Of a DNA stretch of 64,000 nt, positions 1 through 11,505 are shown one piece after another (position 1 is the first letter of the stretch; every line of letters begins with the position of its first letter). The DNA lies in the NCBI RefSeq assembly GCF_029227915.1, contig NC_079881.1, positions 26,699,501 through 26,763,500 of the forward strand, written 5' to 3'. Under the pieces are notes generated by a model, which did no database searches, was not told where the DNA came from, and saw nothing but the letters and a program-made list of their open reading frames with translations. The translations under genes and the position numbers were made by a program. This stretch comes from Hydractinia symbiolongicarpus (taxonomy: Eukaryota > Cnidaria > Hydrozoa > Anthoathecata > Hydractiniidae).

Positions 1-131
1 TCTCATCAAAAATGAAAACATTTTTAAAAACTACAAGTCTTATGCGTTTTAGTGGTGAAAAAGTAAATTAAAAAATCGTTCTGGAAATGAGTTTACTCAC
101 AGGGCTTTTTCTTTGTATACATTCGACTATA

Positions 132-144
132 CGGGCCAAGCCCG
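132..144. other. GC-rich inverted repeat in CAAGCCCGGG monomers (example)
   Basis: CGGGC (132-136), loop CAA (137-139) and GCCCG (140-144) form a 5-bp GC stem. E monomers (CGGGACAAGCCCG) retain a 4-bp stem. C and D monomers with CGAGTCC keep only CGG/CCG around a 7-base loop. The second dyad therefore depends on monomer type. Confidence 0.7.
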
Positions 145-817
145 GGATTTACGGGAAATCGCAGGTTTTCGTTTGCCGGCGATTAAACCTCTTTCATTAA
201 GCGTCTCATCAAAAATGAAAACATTTCTGAAAACTTCAAGTCTCATGCGTTTTAGTGGTGAAAAAACAATTTAAAAAATCGTTCGGGAAATGAGTTTACT
301 CCCTGGATACTTTCTTTGTATACTTTTGACTATACGGCTCGAGTCCGGGATTTATGGGAAATCGCGGATTTTCGTTTGCCGGCGATTAAACTTCTTTTAG
401 TCAGCGTCTCATCAAAAATGAAAACATTTTTAAAAACTACAAGTCTCATGGGATTTAGTGGTGCAAAGATAATTTGAAAAATCGTTCGGGAAATCAGTTT
501 ACTCCTTGGGTACTTTCTTTATATACATTCAACTATACGGGCCAAGCCTGGGATTTACGGGAAATCGCGGGTTTTCGTTTGCCGGCGATTAAACTTCTTT
601 TATTCAGCGTCTCATCAAAAATGAAAACAAGTGTGAAAACTAAAAGTCTCATGCGTTTTAGTGGTGAAAAAAAAATTTAAAAAATCGTTCGGGAAATGAG
701 TTTACTCCCTGTGTACTTTCTTTGTATACTTTTGACTATACGGGCCAAGCCCGGGATTTACGGGAAATCGTGGGTTTTCTTTTGCCGGCGATTAAACTTC
801 TTTTATTCAGCGTCTCA

Positions 818-839
818 TCAAAAATGAAAACATTTTTGA
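818..839. other. Dyad: 9-bp inverted repeat with A4 loop (example copy)
   Basis: Left arm TCAAAAATG (818-826), loop AAAA (827-830), right arm CATTTTTGA (831-839) form a perfect 9-bp inverted repeat. It lies at bases 9-30 of the monomer and is perfect in many copies that read GTCTCATCAAAAATG and then CATTTTTGAAAAC. Variants shorten it: CATTAAAAATG (7 perfect pairs), a CATTTTTAAAAAC right arm, CAATTTTG, CAAGTTTG, and the ATATTTTTG forms of the right half. It could extrude as a cruciform or fold in RNA; no function is shown. Confidence 0.85.
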
Positions 840-2636
840 AAACTACAAGTCTTATGCGTTTTAGTGGTGAAAAAGTAATTTAAAAAATCGTTCTGGAAAT
901 GAGTTTACTCACAGGGCTTTTTCTTTGTATACATTCGACTATACGGGCCAAGCCCGGGATTTACGGGAAATCGCGGGTTTTCGTTTGCCGGCGATTAAAC
1001 CTCTTTCATTAAGCGTCTCATCAAAAATGAAAACATTTTTGAAAACGACAAGTCTCATGCGTTTTAGTGGTGAAAAAAAAATTAAAAAAATCGTTCGGGA
1101 AATGAGTTTACTCCCTGGGTACTTTCTTTGTATACATTCGACTACACGGGCCAAGCCCTGGATTTAGGGGAAATCGCTGGTTTTCGTTTGCCGGCGATTA
1201 AACTTCTTTTATTCAGCGTCTCATCAAAAATGAAAACATTTTTGAAAACTACAAGTCTTATGCGTTTTAGTGGTGAAAAAGTAAATTAAAAAATCGTTCT
1301 GGAAATGAGTTTACTCACAGGGCTTTTTCTTTGTATACATTCGACTATACGGGCCAAGCCCGGGATTTACGGGAAATCGCGGGTTTTCGTTTGCCGGCGA
1401 TTAAACTTCTTTTATTCAGCGTCTCATCAAAAATGAAAACATTTTTAAAAACTACAAGTCTCATGGGATTTAGTGGTGCAAAGATAATTTAAAACATCGT
1501 TCTGGAAATGAGTTTACTCACAGGGTACTTTCTTTGTATACATTCGACTATACGGGACAAGCCCGGGATTTACGGGAAATCGCTGGTTTTCGTTTACCGG
1601 CGATTAAACCTCTTTCATTAAGCGTCTCATTAAAAATGAAAACATTTTTGAAAACTACAAGTTTCATTCGTTCTAGTGGTGCAGAAATAATTTGAAAACT
1701 CGTTCGGGAAATCAGTTTACTCCTTGGGTACTTTCTTTATATACATTCAACTATACGGGCCAAGCCTGGGATTTACGGGAAATCGCGGGTTTTCGTTTGC
1801 CGGCGATTAAACTTCTTTTATTCAGCGTCTCATCAAAAATGAAAACAAGTTTGAAAACTAAAAGTCTCATGCGTTTTAGTGGTGAAAAAAAAATTTAAAA
1901 AATCGTTCGGGAAATGAGTTTACTCCCTGTGTACTTTCTTTGTATACTTTTGACTATACGGGCCAAGCCTGGGATTTACGGGAAATCGTGGGTTTTCTTT
2001 TGCCGGCGATTAAACTTCTTTTATTCAGCGTCTCATCAAAAATGAAAACATTTTTAAAAACTACAAGTCTTATGCGTTTTAGTGGTGAAAAAGTAAATTA
2101 AAAAATCGTTCTGGAAATGAGTTTACTCACAGGGCTTTTTCTTTGTATACATTCGACTATACGGGCCAAGCCCGGGATTTACGGGAAATCGCAGGTTTTC
2201 GTTTGCCGGCGATTAAACCTCTTTCATTAAGCGTCTCATCAAAAATGAAAACATTTCTGAAAACTTCAAGTCTCATGCGTTTTAGTGGTGAAAAAACAAT
2301 TTAAAAAATCGTTCGGGAAATGAGTTTACTCCCTGGATACTTTCTTTGTATACTTTTGACTATACGGCTCGAGTCCGGGATTTATGGGAAATCGCGGATT
2401 TTCGTTTGCCGGCGATTAAACTTCTTTTAGTCAGCGTCTCATCAAAAATGAAAACATTTTTAAAAACTACAAGTCTCATGGGATTTAGTGGTGCAAAGAT
2501 AATTTGAAAAATCGTTCGGGAAATCAGTTTACTCCTTGGGTACTTTCTTTATATACATTCAACTATACGGGCCAAGCCTGGGATTTACGGGAAATCGCGG
2601 GTTTTCGTTTGCCGGCGATTAAACTTCTTTTATTCA

Positions 2637-2778
2637 GCGTCTCATCAAAAATGAAAACAAGTGTGAAAACTAAAAGTCTCATGCGTTTTAGTGGTGAAAA
2701 AAAAATTTAAAAAATCGTTCGGGAAATGAGTTTACTCCCTGTGTACTTTCTTTGTATACTTTTGACTATACGGGCCAA
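2637..2778. repeat. Truncated 142-bp monomer with 61-bp deletion
   Basis: GCGTCTC starts at 2637 and again at 2779, so this monomer is 142 bp instead of 203. The sequence runs normally to ATACGGGCCAAGC and continues directly into GTCTCATC. Missing is the CpG-rich end of the monomer (about bases 145-203 of the reference). Both parental sequences carry AAGC at the joint (CCAAGCCCGG and TTAAGCGTCT), so the junction has at least 4 bp of microhomology. It is the only large within-monomer deletion found. Confidence 0.93.
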
Positions 2779-3116
2779 GCGTCTCATCAAAAATGAAAAC
2801 AATTTTGAAAACTACAAGTCTCATGCGTTTTAGTGGTGAAAAAATATTTTAAAAAATCGTTCGGGAAATGAGTTTACTCCCTGGGTACTTTCTTTGTATA
2901 CTTTTGACTATACGGGCCGAGTCCGGGATTTACGGGAAATCGCGGGTTTTCGTTTGCCGGCGATTAAACTTCTTTTATTCAGCGTCCGATCAAAAATGAA
3001 AACATTTTTGAAAACTACAAGTCTCATGCGTTTTAGTGGTGAAAAAATAATATAAAAAATCGTTCGGGAAATGAGTTTACTCCCTGGGTACTTTCTTTGT
3101 ATACTTTTGACTATAC

Positions 3117-3127
3117 GGGTCGAGTCC
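3117..3127 (+). other. RNA polymerase III B-box-like string (example)
   Basis: GGGTCGAGTCC differs from the B-box consensus GGTTCGANTCC at one base (third position). It occurs in D-type and related monomers that read ATACGGGTCGAGTCCGGG. A TTTT run, the minimal Pol III terminator, lies 23 bases downstream at 3150-3153. I found no convincing A box at the expected distance, so this is only a resemblance. Confidence 0.35.
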
Positions 3128-3184
3128 GGGATTTACGGGAAATCGCTGGTTTTCGTTTACCGGCGATTAAACCTCTTTCATTAA

Positions 3185-3387
3185 GCGTCTCATTAAAAAT
3201 GAAAACATTTTTGAAAACTACAAGTCTCATGCGTTTTAGTGGTGAAAAAATAATTTAAAAAATCGTTCGGGAAATGAGTTTACTCCCTGGGTACTTTCTT
3301 TGTATACTTTTGACTATACGGGCCGAGTCCGGGATTTACGGGAAATCGCGGGTTTTCGTTTGCCGGCGATTAAACTTCTTTTATTCA
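3185..3387. repeat. Representative full-length 203-bp monomer
   Basis: This copy is close to the apparent consensus and serves as the coordinate reference (monomer base 1 is the G of GCGTCTC). It has 34 C and 42 G, 37% GC. Bases 11-80 are A/T-tract rich (about 23% GC). Bases 131-190 are about 53% GC and hold ten of the 13 CpG dinucleotides. Short words inside it include GTATAC (near base 118), CGGGAAAT twice (near 84 and 155) and GCCGGC (near 178). The double CGGGAAAT, 71 bases apart, may be a trace of an older internal duplication. The unit length is close to a typical nucleosome repeat length. Confidence 0.95.
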
Positions 3388-6300
3388 GCGTCTCATCAAA
3401 AATGAAAACATTTTTAAAAACTACAAGTCTCGTGCGTTTTAGTGGTGAAAAAATAATTTAAAAAATCGTTCGGGAAATGAGTTTACTCCCTGGGTACTTT
3501 CTTTGTATACTTTTGACTATACGGGTCGAGTCCGGGATTTACGGGAAATCGCGGGTTTTCGTTTGCCGGCGATTAAAGTTCTTTTATTCAGCGTCTCATC
3601 AAAAATGAAAACATTTTTAAAAACTACATGTCTCATGGGATTTAGTGGTGCAAAGATAATTTAAAACATCGTTCTGGAAATGAGTTTACTCACAGGGTAC
3701 TTTCTTTGTATACATTCGACTATACGGGACAAGCCCGGGATTTACGGGAAATCGCTGGTTTTCGTTTACCGGCGATTAAACCTCTTTCATTAAGCGTCTC
3801 ATTAAAAATAAAAACATTTTTGAAAACTACAAGTCTCATTCGTTCTAGTGGTGCAGAAATAATTTGAAAAATCGTTCGGGAAATCAGTTTACTCCTTGGG
3901 TACTTTCTTTATATACATTCAACTATACGGGCCAAGCCTGGGATTTACGGGAAATCGCGGGTTTTCGTTTGCCGGCGATTAAACTTCTTTTATTCAGCGT
4001 CTCATCAAAAATGAAAACAAGTTTGAAAACTAAAAGTCTCATGCGTTTTAGTGGTGAAAAAAAAATTTAAAAAATCGTTCGGGAAATGAGTTTACTCCCT
4101 GTGTACTTTCTTTGTATACTTTTGACTATACGGGCCAAGCCCGGGATTTACGGGAAATCGTGGGTTTTCTTTTGCCGGCGATTAAACTTCTTTTATTCAG
4201 CGTCTCATCAAAAATGAAAATATTTTTGAAAACTACAAGTCTTATGCGTTTTAGTGGTGAAAAAGTAAATTAAAAAATCGTTCTGGAAATGAGTTTACTC
4301 ACAGGGCTTTTTCTTTGTATACATTCGACTATACGGGCCAAGCCCGGGATTTACGGGAAATCGCGGGTTTTCGTTTGCCGGCGATTAAACCTCTTTCATT
4401 AAGCGTCTCATCAAAAATGAAAACATTTCTGAAAACTTCAAGTCTCATGGGCTTTAGTGGTGAAATAATAATTTAAAAAATCGTTTGGGAAATGAGTTTA
4501 CTCCCGGGGTACTTTCTTTGTATACTTTTGACTATACGGGCTGAGTCCGGGATATACGGGAAGTCGCGGGTTTTCGTTTGCCGGCGATTAAACCTCTTTC
4601 ATTAAGCGCCTCATTAAAAATGAAATCATTTTTGAAAACTACAAGTCTCATGCGTTTTAGTGGTGAAAAAATAATTTAAAAAATCGTTCGGGAAATGAGT
4701 TTACTCCCTGGGTACTTTCTTTGTATACTTTTGACTATACGGGCCGAGTCCGGGATATACGGGAAGTCGCGGGTTTTCGTTTGCCGGCGATTAAACCTCT
4801 TTCATTAAGCGTCTCATCAAAAATGAAATCATTTTTGAAAACTACAAGTCTCATGCGTTTTAGTGGTGAAAAAATAATTTAAAAAATCGTTCGGGAAATG
4901 AGTTTACTCCCTGGGTACTTTCTTTGTATACTTTTGACTATACGGGCCGAGTCCGGGGTTTACGGGAAATGGCGGGTTTTCGTTTGCCGGCGATTAAGTT
5001 TCTTTTATTCAGCGTCTCATCAAAAATGAAAACATTTTTGAAAACTACAAGTCTCGTGCGTTTTAGTGGTGAAAAAATAATTTAAAAAATCGTTCGGGAA
5101 ATGAGTTTACTCCCTGGGTACTTTCTTTGTATACTTTTAACTATACGGGTCGAGTCCGGGATTTATGGGAAATCGCGGGTTTTCGTTTGCCGGCGATTAA
5201 ACTTCTTTTATTCAGCGTCTCATCAAAAATGAAAACATTTTTGAAAACTACAAGTCTTGTGCGTTTTAGTGGTGAAAAAACAATTTAAAAAATCGTTCGG
5301 GAAATGAGTTTACTCCCTGGGTACTTTCTTTGTATACTTTTGACTATACGGCTCGAGTCCGGGATTTACGGGAAATCGCGGATTTTCGTTTGCCGGCGAT
5401 TAAACTTCTTTTATTCAGCGTCTCATCAAAAATGAAAACATTTTTAAAAACTACAAGTCTCATGGGATTTAGTGGTGCAAAGATAATTTGAAAAATCGTT
5501 CGGGAAATCAGTTTACTCCTTGGGTACTTTCTTTATATACATTCAACTATACGGGCCAAGCCTGGGATTTACGGGAAATCGCGGGTTTTCGTTTGCCGGC
5601 GATTAAACTTCTTTTATTCAGCGTCTCATCAAAAATGAAAACATTTTTGAAAACTACAAGTCTTATGCGTTTTAGTAGTGAAAAAGTAATTTAAAAAATC
5701 GTTCTGGAAATGAGTTTACTCACAGGGCTTTTTCTTTGTATACATTCGACTATACGGGCCAAGCCCGGGATTTACGGGAAATCGCGGGTTTTCGTTTGCC
5801 GGCGATTAAACCTCTTTCATTAAGCGTCTCATCAAAAATGAAAACATTTTTGAAAACTACAAGTCTCATGCGTTTTAGTGGTGAAAAAAAAATTAAAAAA
5901 ATTGTTCGGGAAATGAGTTTACTCCCTGGGTACTTTCTTTGTATACATTCGACTACACGGGCCAAGCCCTGGATTTAGGGGAAATCGCTGGTTTTCGTTT
6001 GCCGGCGATTAAACTTCTTTCATTAAGCGTCTCATCAAAAATGAAAACAATTTTGAAAACTACAAGTCTCATGCGTTTTAGTGGTGAAAAAATATTTTAA
6101 AAAATAGTTCGGGAAATGAGTTTACTCCCTGGGTACTTTCTTTGTATACTTTGACAATACGGGCCGAGTCCGGGATTCACGGGAAATCGCGGGTTTTCGT
6201 TTGCCGGCGATTAAACTTCTTTTATTCAGCGTCCGATCAAAAATGAAAACATTTTTGAAAACTACAAGTCTCATGCGTTTTAGTGGTGAAAAAATAATAT

Positions 6301-6519
6301 AAAAAATCGTTCGGGAAATGAGTTTACTCCCTGGGTACTTTCTTTGTATACTTTTGACTATACGGGTCGAGTCCGGGATTTACGGGAAATCGCTGGTTTT
6401 CGTTTACCGGCGATTAAACCTCTTTCATTAAGCGTCTCATTAAAAATGAAAACATTTTTGAAAACTACAAGTCTCGTGCGTTTTAGTGGTGAAAAAATAA
6501 TTTAAAAAATCGTTCGGGA

Positions 6520-9500
6520 AATGAGTTTACTCCCTGGGTACTTTCTTTGTATACTTTTGACTATACGGGCCGAGTCCGGGGTTTACGGGAAATGGCGGGT
6601 TTTCGTTTGCCGGCGATTAAACTTCTTTTATTCAGCGTCTCATCAAAAATGAAAACATTTTTGAAAACTACAAGTCTCGTGCGTTTTAGAGGTGAAAAAA
6701 TAATTTAAAAAATCGTTCGGGAAATGAGTTTACTCCCTGGGTACTTTCTTTGTATACTTTTGACCATACGGGTCGAGTCCGGGATTTACGGGAAATCGCG
6801 GGTTTTCGTTTGCCGGCGATTAAACTTCTTTTATTCAGCGTCTCGTCAAAAATGAAAACATTTTTAAAAACTACAAGTCTCATGGGATTTAGTGGTGAAA
6901 AGATAATTTAAAACATCGTTCTGGAAGTGAGTGTACTCCCTGGGTACTTTCTTTGTATACTTTTGACTATACGGGTCGAGTCCGGGATTTACGGGAAATC
7001 GCTGGTTTTCGTTTGCCGGCGATTAAACTTCTTTTATTCAGCGTCTCATAAAAAATGAAAACACTTTTGAAAACTACAAGTCTCGTGCGTTTTAGAGGTG
7101 AAAAAATAATTTAAAAAATCGTTCGGGAAATGAGTTTACTCCCTGGGTACTTTCTTTGTATACTTTTGACCATACGGGTCGAGTCCGGGATTTACGGGAA
7201 ATCGCGGGTTTTCGTTTGCCGGCGATTAAACTTCTTTTATTCAGCGTCTCATCAAAAATGAAAACATTTTTAAAAACTACAAGTCTCATGGGATTTAGTG
7301 GTGAAAAGATAATTTAAAACATCGTTCTGGAAATGAGTTTACTCACAGGGTACTTTCTTTGTATACATTCGACTATACGGGACAAGCCCGGGATTTACGG
7401 GAAATAGCTGGTTTTCGTTTACCGGCGATTAAACCTCTTTCATTAAGCGTCTCATTAAAAATGAAAACATTTTTGAAAACTACAAGTCTCATTCGTTCTA
7501 GTGGTGAGGAAATAATTTGAAAAATCGTTCGGGAAATCAGTTTACTCCTTGGGTACTTTCTTTATATACATTCAACTATACGGGCCAAGCCTGGGATTTA
7601 CGGGAAATCGCGGGTTTTCGTTTGCCGGCGAATAAACTTTTTTTATTCAGCGTCTCATCAAAAATGAAAACATTTTTGAAAACTACAATTCTCATGCGTT
7701 TTAGTGGTGAAAAAAAAATTAAAAAAATCGTTTGGGAATTGAGTTTACTCCCTGGGTACTTTCTTTGTATACATTCGACTACACGGGCCAAGCCCTGGAT
7801 TTAGGGGAAATCGCTGGTTTTCGTTTCCCGGCTATTAAACCTCTTTCATTAAGCGTCTCATCAAAAATGAAAACAATTTTGAAAACTACAAGTCTCATGC
7901 ATTTTAGTGGTGAAAAAATATTTTAAAAAATCGTTCGGAAAATGAGTTTACTTCCTGGGTACTTTCTTTGTATACTTTTGACTATACGGGCCGAGTCCGG
8001 GATTTACGGGAAATCGCGGGTTTTCGTTTGCCGGCGATTAAACTTCTTTTATTCAGCGTCCGATCAAAAATGAAAACATTTTTGAAAACTACAAGTCTCA
8101 TGCGTTTTAGTGGTGAAAAAATAATATAAAAAATCGTTCGGGAAATGAGTTTACTCCATGGGTACTTTCTTTGTATACTTTTGACTATACGGGTCGAGTC
8201 CGGGATTTACGGGAAATCGCGGGTTTTCGTTTTCCGGCGATTAAACTTCTTTTATTCAGCGTCTCATCAAAAATGAAAAAATTTTTAAAAACTACAAGTC
8301 TCATGGGATTTAGTGGTGAAAAGATAATTTAAAACATCGTTCTGGAAATGAGTTTACTCACAGGGTACTTTCTTTGTATACATTCGACTATACGGGACAA
8401 GCCCGGGATTTACGGGAAATCGCTGGTTTTCGTTTACCGGCGATTAAACCTCTTTCATTAAGCGTCTCATTAAAAATGAAAACATTTTTGAAAACTACAA
8501 GTCTCATTCGTTCTAGTGGTGCGGAAATAATTTGAAAAATCGTTCGGGAAATCAGTTTACTCCTTGGGTACTTTTTTGTATACATTCAACTATACGGGCC
8601 AAGCCTGGGATTTACGGGAAATCGCGTGTTTTCGTTTGCCGGCGATTAAACTTCTTTTATTCAGCGTCTCATCAAAAATGAAAACATTTTTGAAAACTAC
8701 AAGTCTCAGGCGTTTTAGTGGTGAAAAAAAAATAAAAAAAATCGTTCGGGAAATGAGTTTACTCCCTGGGTACTTTCTTTGTATACATTCGACTACACGG
8801 GCCAAGCCCTGGATTTAGGGGAAATCGCTGGTTTTCGTTTCCCGGCGATTAAACCTCTTTCATTGAGCGTCTCATTAAAAATGAAAACATTTTTGAAAAC
8901 TACAAGTCTCATGCGTTTTAGTGGTGAAAAAATTATTTAAAAAATCGTTCGGCAAATGAGTTTACTCCCTGGGTACTTTCTTTGTATACTTTTGACTATA
9001 CGGGCCGAGTCCGGGGTTTACGGGAAATGGCGGGTTTTCGTTTGCCGGCGATTAAACTTCTTTTATTCAGCGTCTCATCAAAAATGAAAACATTTTTGAA
9101 AACTACAAGTCTCGTGCGTTTTAGAGGTGAAAAAATAATTTAAAAAATCGTTCGGGAAATGAGTTTACTCCCTGGGTACTTTCTTTGTATACTTTTGACC
9201 ATACGGGTCGAGTCCGGGATTTACGGGAAATCGCGGGTTTTCGTTTGCCGGCGATTAAACTTCTTTTATTCAGCGTCTCGTCAAAAATGAAAACATTTTT
9301 AAAAACTACAAGTCTCATGGGATTTAGTGGTGAAAAGATAATTTAAAACATCGTTCTGGAAGTGAGTGTACTCCCTGGGTACTTTCTTTGTATACTTTTG
9401 ACTATACGGGTCGAGTCCGGGATTTACGGGAAATCGCTGGTTTTCGTTTGCCGGCGATTAAACTTCTTTTATTCAGCGTCTCATAAAAAATGAAAACACT

Positions 9501-11505
9501 TTTGAAAACTACAAGTCTCGTGCGTTTTAGAGGTGAAAAAATAATTTAAAAAATCGTTCGGGAAATGAGTTTACTCCCTGGGTACTTTCTTTGTATACTT
9601 TTGACCATACGGGTCGAGTCCGGGATTTACGGGAAATCGCGGGTTTTCGTTTGCCGGCGATTAAACTTCTTTTATTCAGCGTCTCATCAAAAATGAAAAC
9701 ATTTTTAAAAACTACAAGTCTCATGGGATTTAGTGGTGAAAAGATAATTTAAAACATCGTTCTGGAAATGAGTTTACTCACAGGGTACTTTCTTTGTATA
9801 CATTCGACTATACGGGACAAGCCCGGGATTTACGGGAAATAGCTGGTTTTCGTTTACCGGCGATTAAACCTCTTTCATTAAGCGTCTCATTAAAAATGAA
9901 AACATTTTTGAAAACTACAAGTCTCATTCGTTCTAGTGGTGAGGAAATAATTTGAAAAATCGTTCGGGAAATCAGTTTACTCCTTGGGTACTTTCTTTAT
10001 ATACATTCAACTATACGGGCCAAGCCTGGGATTTACGGGAAATCGCGGGTTTTCGTTTGCCGGCGAATAAACTTTTTTTATTCAGCGTCTCATCAAAAAT
10101 GAAAACATTTTTGAAAACTACAATTCTCATGCGTTTTAGTGGTGAAAAAAAAATTAAAAAAATCGTTTGGGAATTGAGTTTACTCCCTGGGTACTTTCTT
10201 TGTATACATTCGACTACACGGGCCAAGCCCTGGATTTAGGGGAAATCGCTGGTTTTCGTTTCCCGGCGATTAAACCTCTTTCATTAAGCGTCTCATCAAA
10301 AATGAAAACAATTTTGAAAACTACAAGTCTCATGCGTTTTAGTGGTGAAAAAATATTTTAAAAAATCGTTCGGAAAATGAGTTTACTTCCTGGGTACTTT
10401 CTTTGTATACTTTTGACTATACGGGCCGAGTCCGGGATTTACGGGAAATCGCGGGTTTTCGTTTGCCGGCGATTAAACTTCTTTTATTCAGCGTCCGATC
10501 AAAAATGAAAACATTTTTGAAAACTACAAGTCTCATGCGTTTTAGTGGTGAAAAAATAATATAAAAAATCGTTCGGGAAATGAGTTTACTCCATGGGTAC
10601 TTTCTTTGTATACTTTTGACTATACGGGTCGAGTCCGGGATTTACGGGAAATCGCGGGTTTTCGTTTTCCGGCGATTAAACTTCTTTTATTCAGCGTCTC
10701 ATCAAAAATGAAAAAATTTTTAAAAACTACAAGTCTCATGGGATTTAGTGGTGAAAAGATAATTTAAAACATCGTTCTGGAAATGAGTTTACTCACAGGG
10801 TACTTTCTTTGTATACATTCGACTATACGGGACAAGCCCGGGATTTACGGGAAATCGCTGGTTTTCGTTTACCGGCGATTAAACCTCTTTCATTAAGCGT
10901 CTCATTAAAAATGAAAACATTTTTGAAAACTACAAGTCTCATTCGTTCTAGTGGTGCGGAAATAATTTGAAAAATCGTTCGGGAAATCAGTTTACTCCTT
11001 GGGTACTTTTTTGTATACATTCAACTATACGGGCCAAGCCTGGGATTTACGGGAAATCGCGTGTTTTCGTTTGCCGGCGATTAAACTTCTTTTATTCAGC
11101 GTCTCATCAAAAATGAAAACATTTTTGAAAACTACAAGTCTCATGCGTTTTAGTGGTGAAAAAAAAATAAAAAAAATCGTTCGGGAAATGAGTTTACTCC
11201 CTGGGTACTTTCTTTGTATACATTCGACTACACGGGCCAAGCCCTGGATTTAGGGGAAATCGCTGGTTTTCGTTTCCCGGCGATTAAACCTCTTTCATTG
11301 AGCGTCTCATTAAAAATGAAAACATTTTTGAAAACTACAAGTCTCATGCGTTTTAGTGGTGAAAAAATTATTTAAAAAATCGTTCGGCAAATGAGTTTAC
11401 TCCCTGGGTACTTTCTTTGTATACTTTTGACTATACGGGCCGAGTCCGGGGTTTACGGGAAATGGCGGGTTTTCGTTTGCCGGCGATTAAACTTCTTTTA
11501 TTCAG
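6520..11505. repeat. 12-monomer tandem HOR, 2435-bp period, two copies
   Basis: Sequence from about 6520 to 9070 recurs from about 8955 to 11505 at offset 2435 (12 x 203 minus 1). The missing base lies in the shared variant GGGTACTTTTTTGTATAC near 8570 and 11005. Shared private features include GTCTCATAAAAAATG with CACTTTTG (7043 and 9478), TTTAGAGGTG, AAATAGCTGG and GTGAGGAAATAATTTG. The copies differ at single bases, for example GGCTATT versus GGCGATT (about 7830 and 10265) and CTCAGGCG versus CTCATGCG. Near 11505 the sequence jumps by two monomers (406 bp), as expected from unequal exchange. Confidence 0.88.

Larger units (their letters stand above)
1..2778. repeat. 10-monomer HOR, 2030-bp period, one copy plus partial second
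   Basis: Bases 1 to about 750 recur from 2031 to about 2780 at an offset of exactly 2030 (10 x 203). In the stretches compared I saw no differences. They include private features such as AAAAAGTAAATTAAAA, CATTTCTGAAAACTTCAAG, TTTTAGTCAGCG and a GTGCAAAGATAATTTG ending. The second copy is cut off by the deletion junction at 2779. Within the first copy the A markers at 474 and 1692 are six monomers apart. Confidence 0.9.
2779..6519. repeat. Irregular satellite block with scattered older duplications
   Basis: No single HOR period dominates. About 480-1200 recurs near 5290-6010, at 24 monomers after allowing for the 61-bp deletion. The monomer starting at 2779 recurs at 6027, 16 monomers on (3248 bp). 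Three adjacent monomers between about 4400 and 5000 are very similar, two of them sharing GATATACGGGAAGTCGCGGG, which suggests single-monomer amplification. A monomer near 6150 has TACTTTGACAATACGGG, combining a one-base loss and a substitution. Confidence 0.8.

Noticed and set aside
3185-3387. Phased A tracts giving strong intrinsic curvature
   Set aside because: A/T tracts at monomer bases 11-33 are spaced about 6-7 bases apart, not about 10.5, so in-phase bending is not supported by reading alone.
7367-7382. A true CENP-B box
   Set aside because: The spacing between TTCG and CGGG is six bases instead of seven, so the 17-bp consensus is not met. It is kept only as a low-interest finding.
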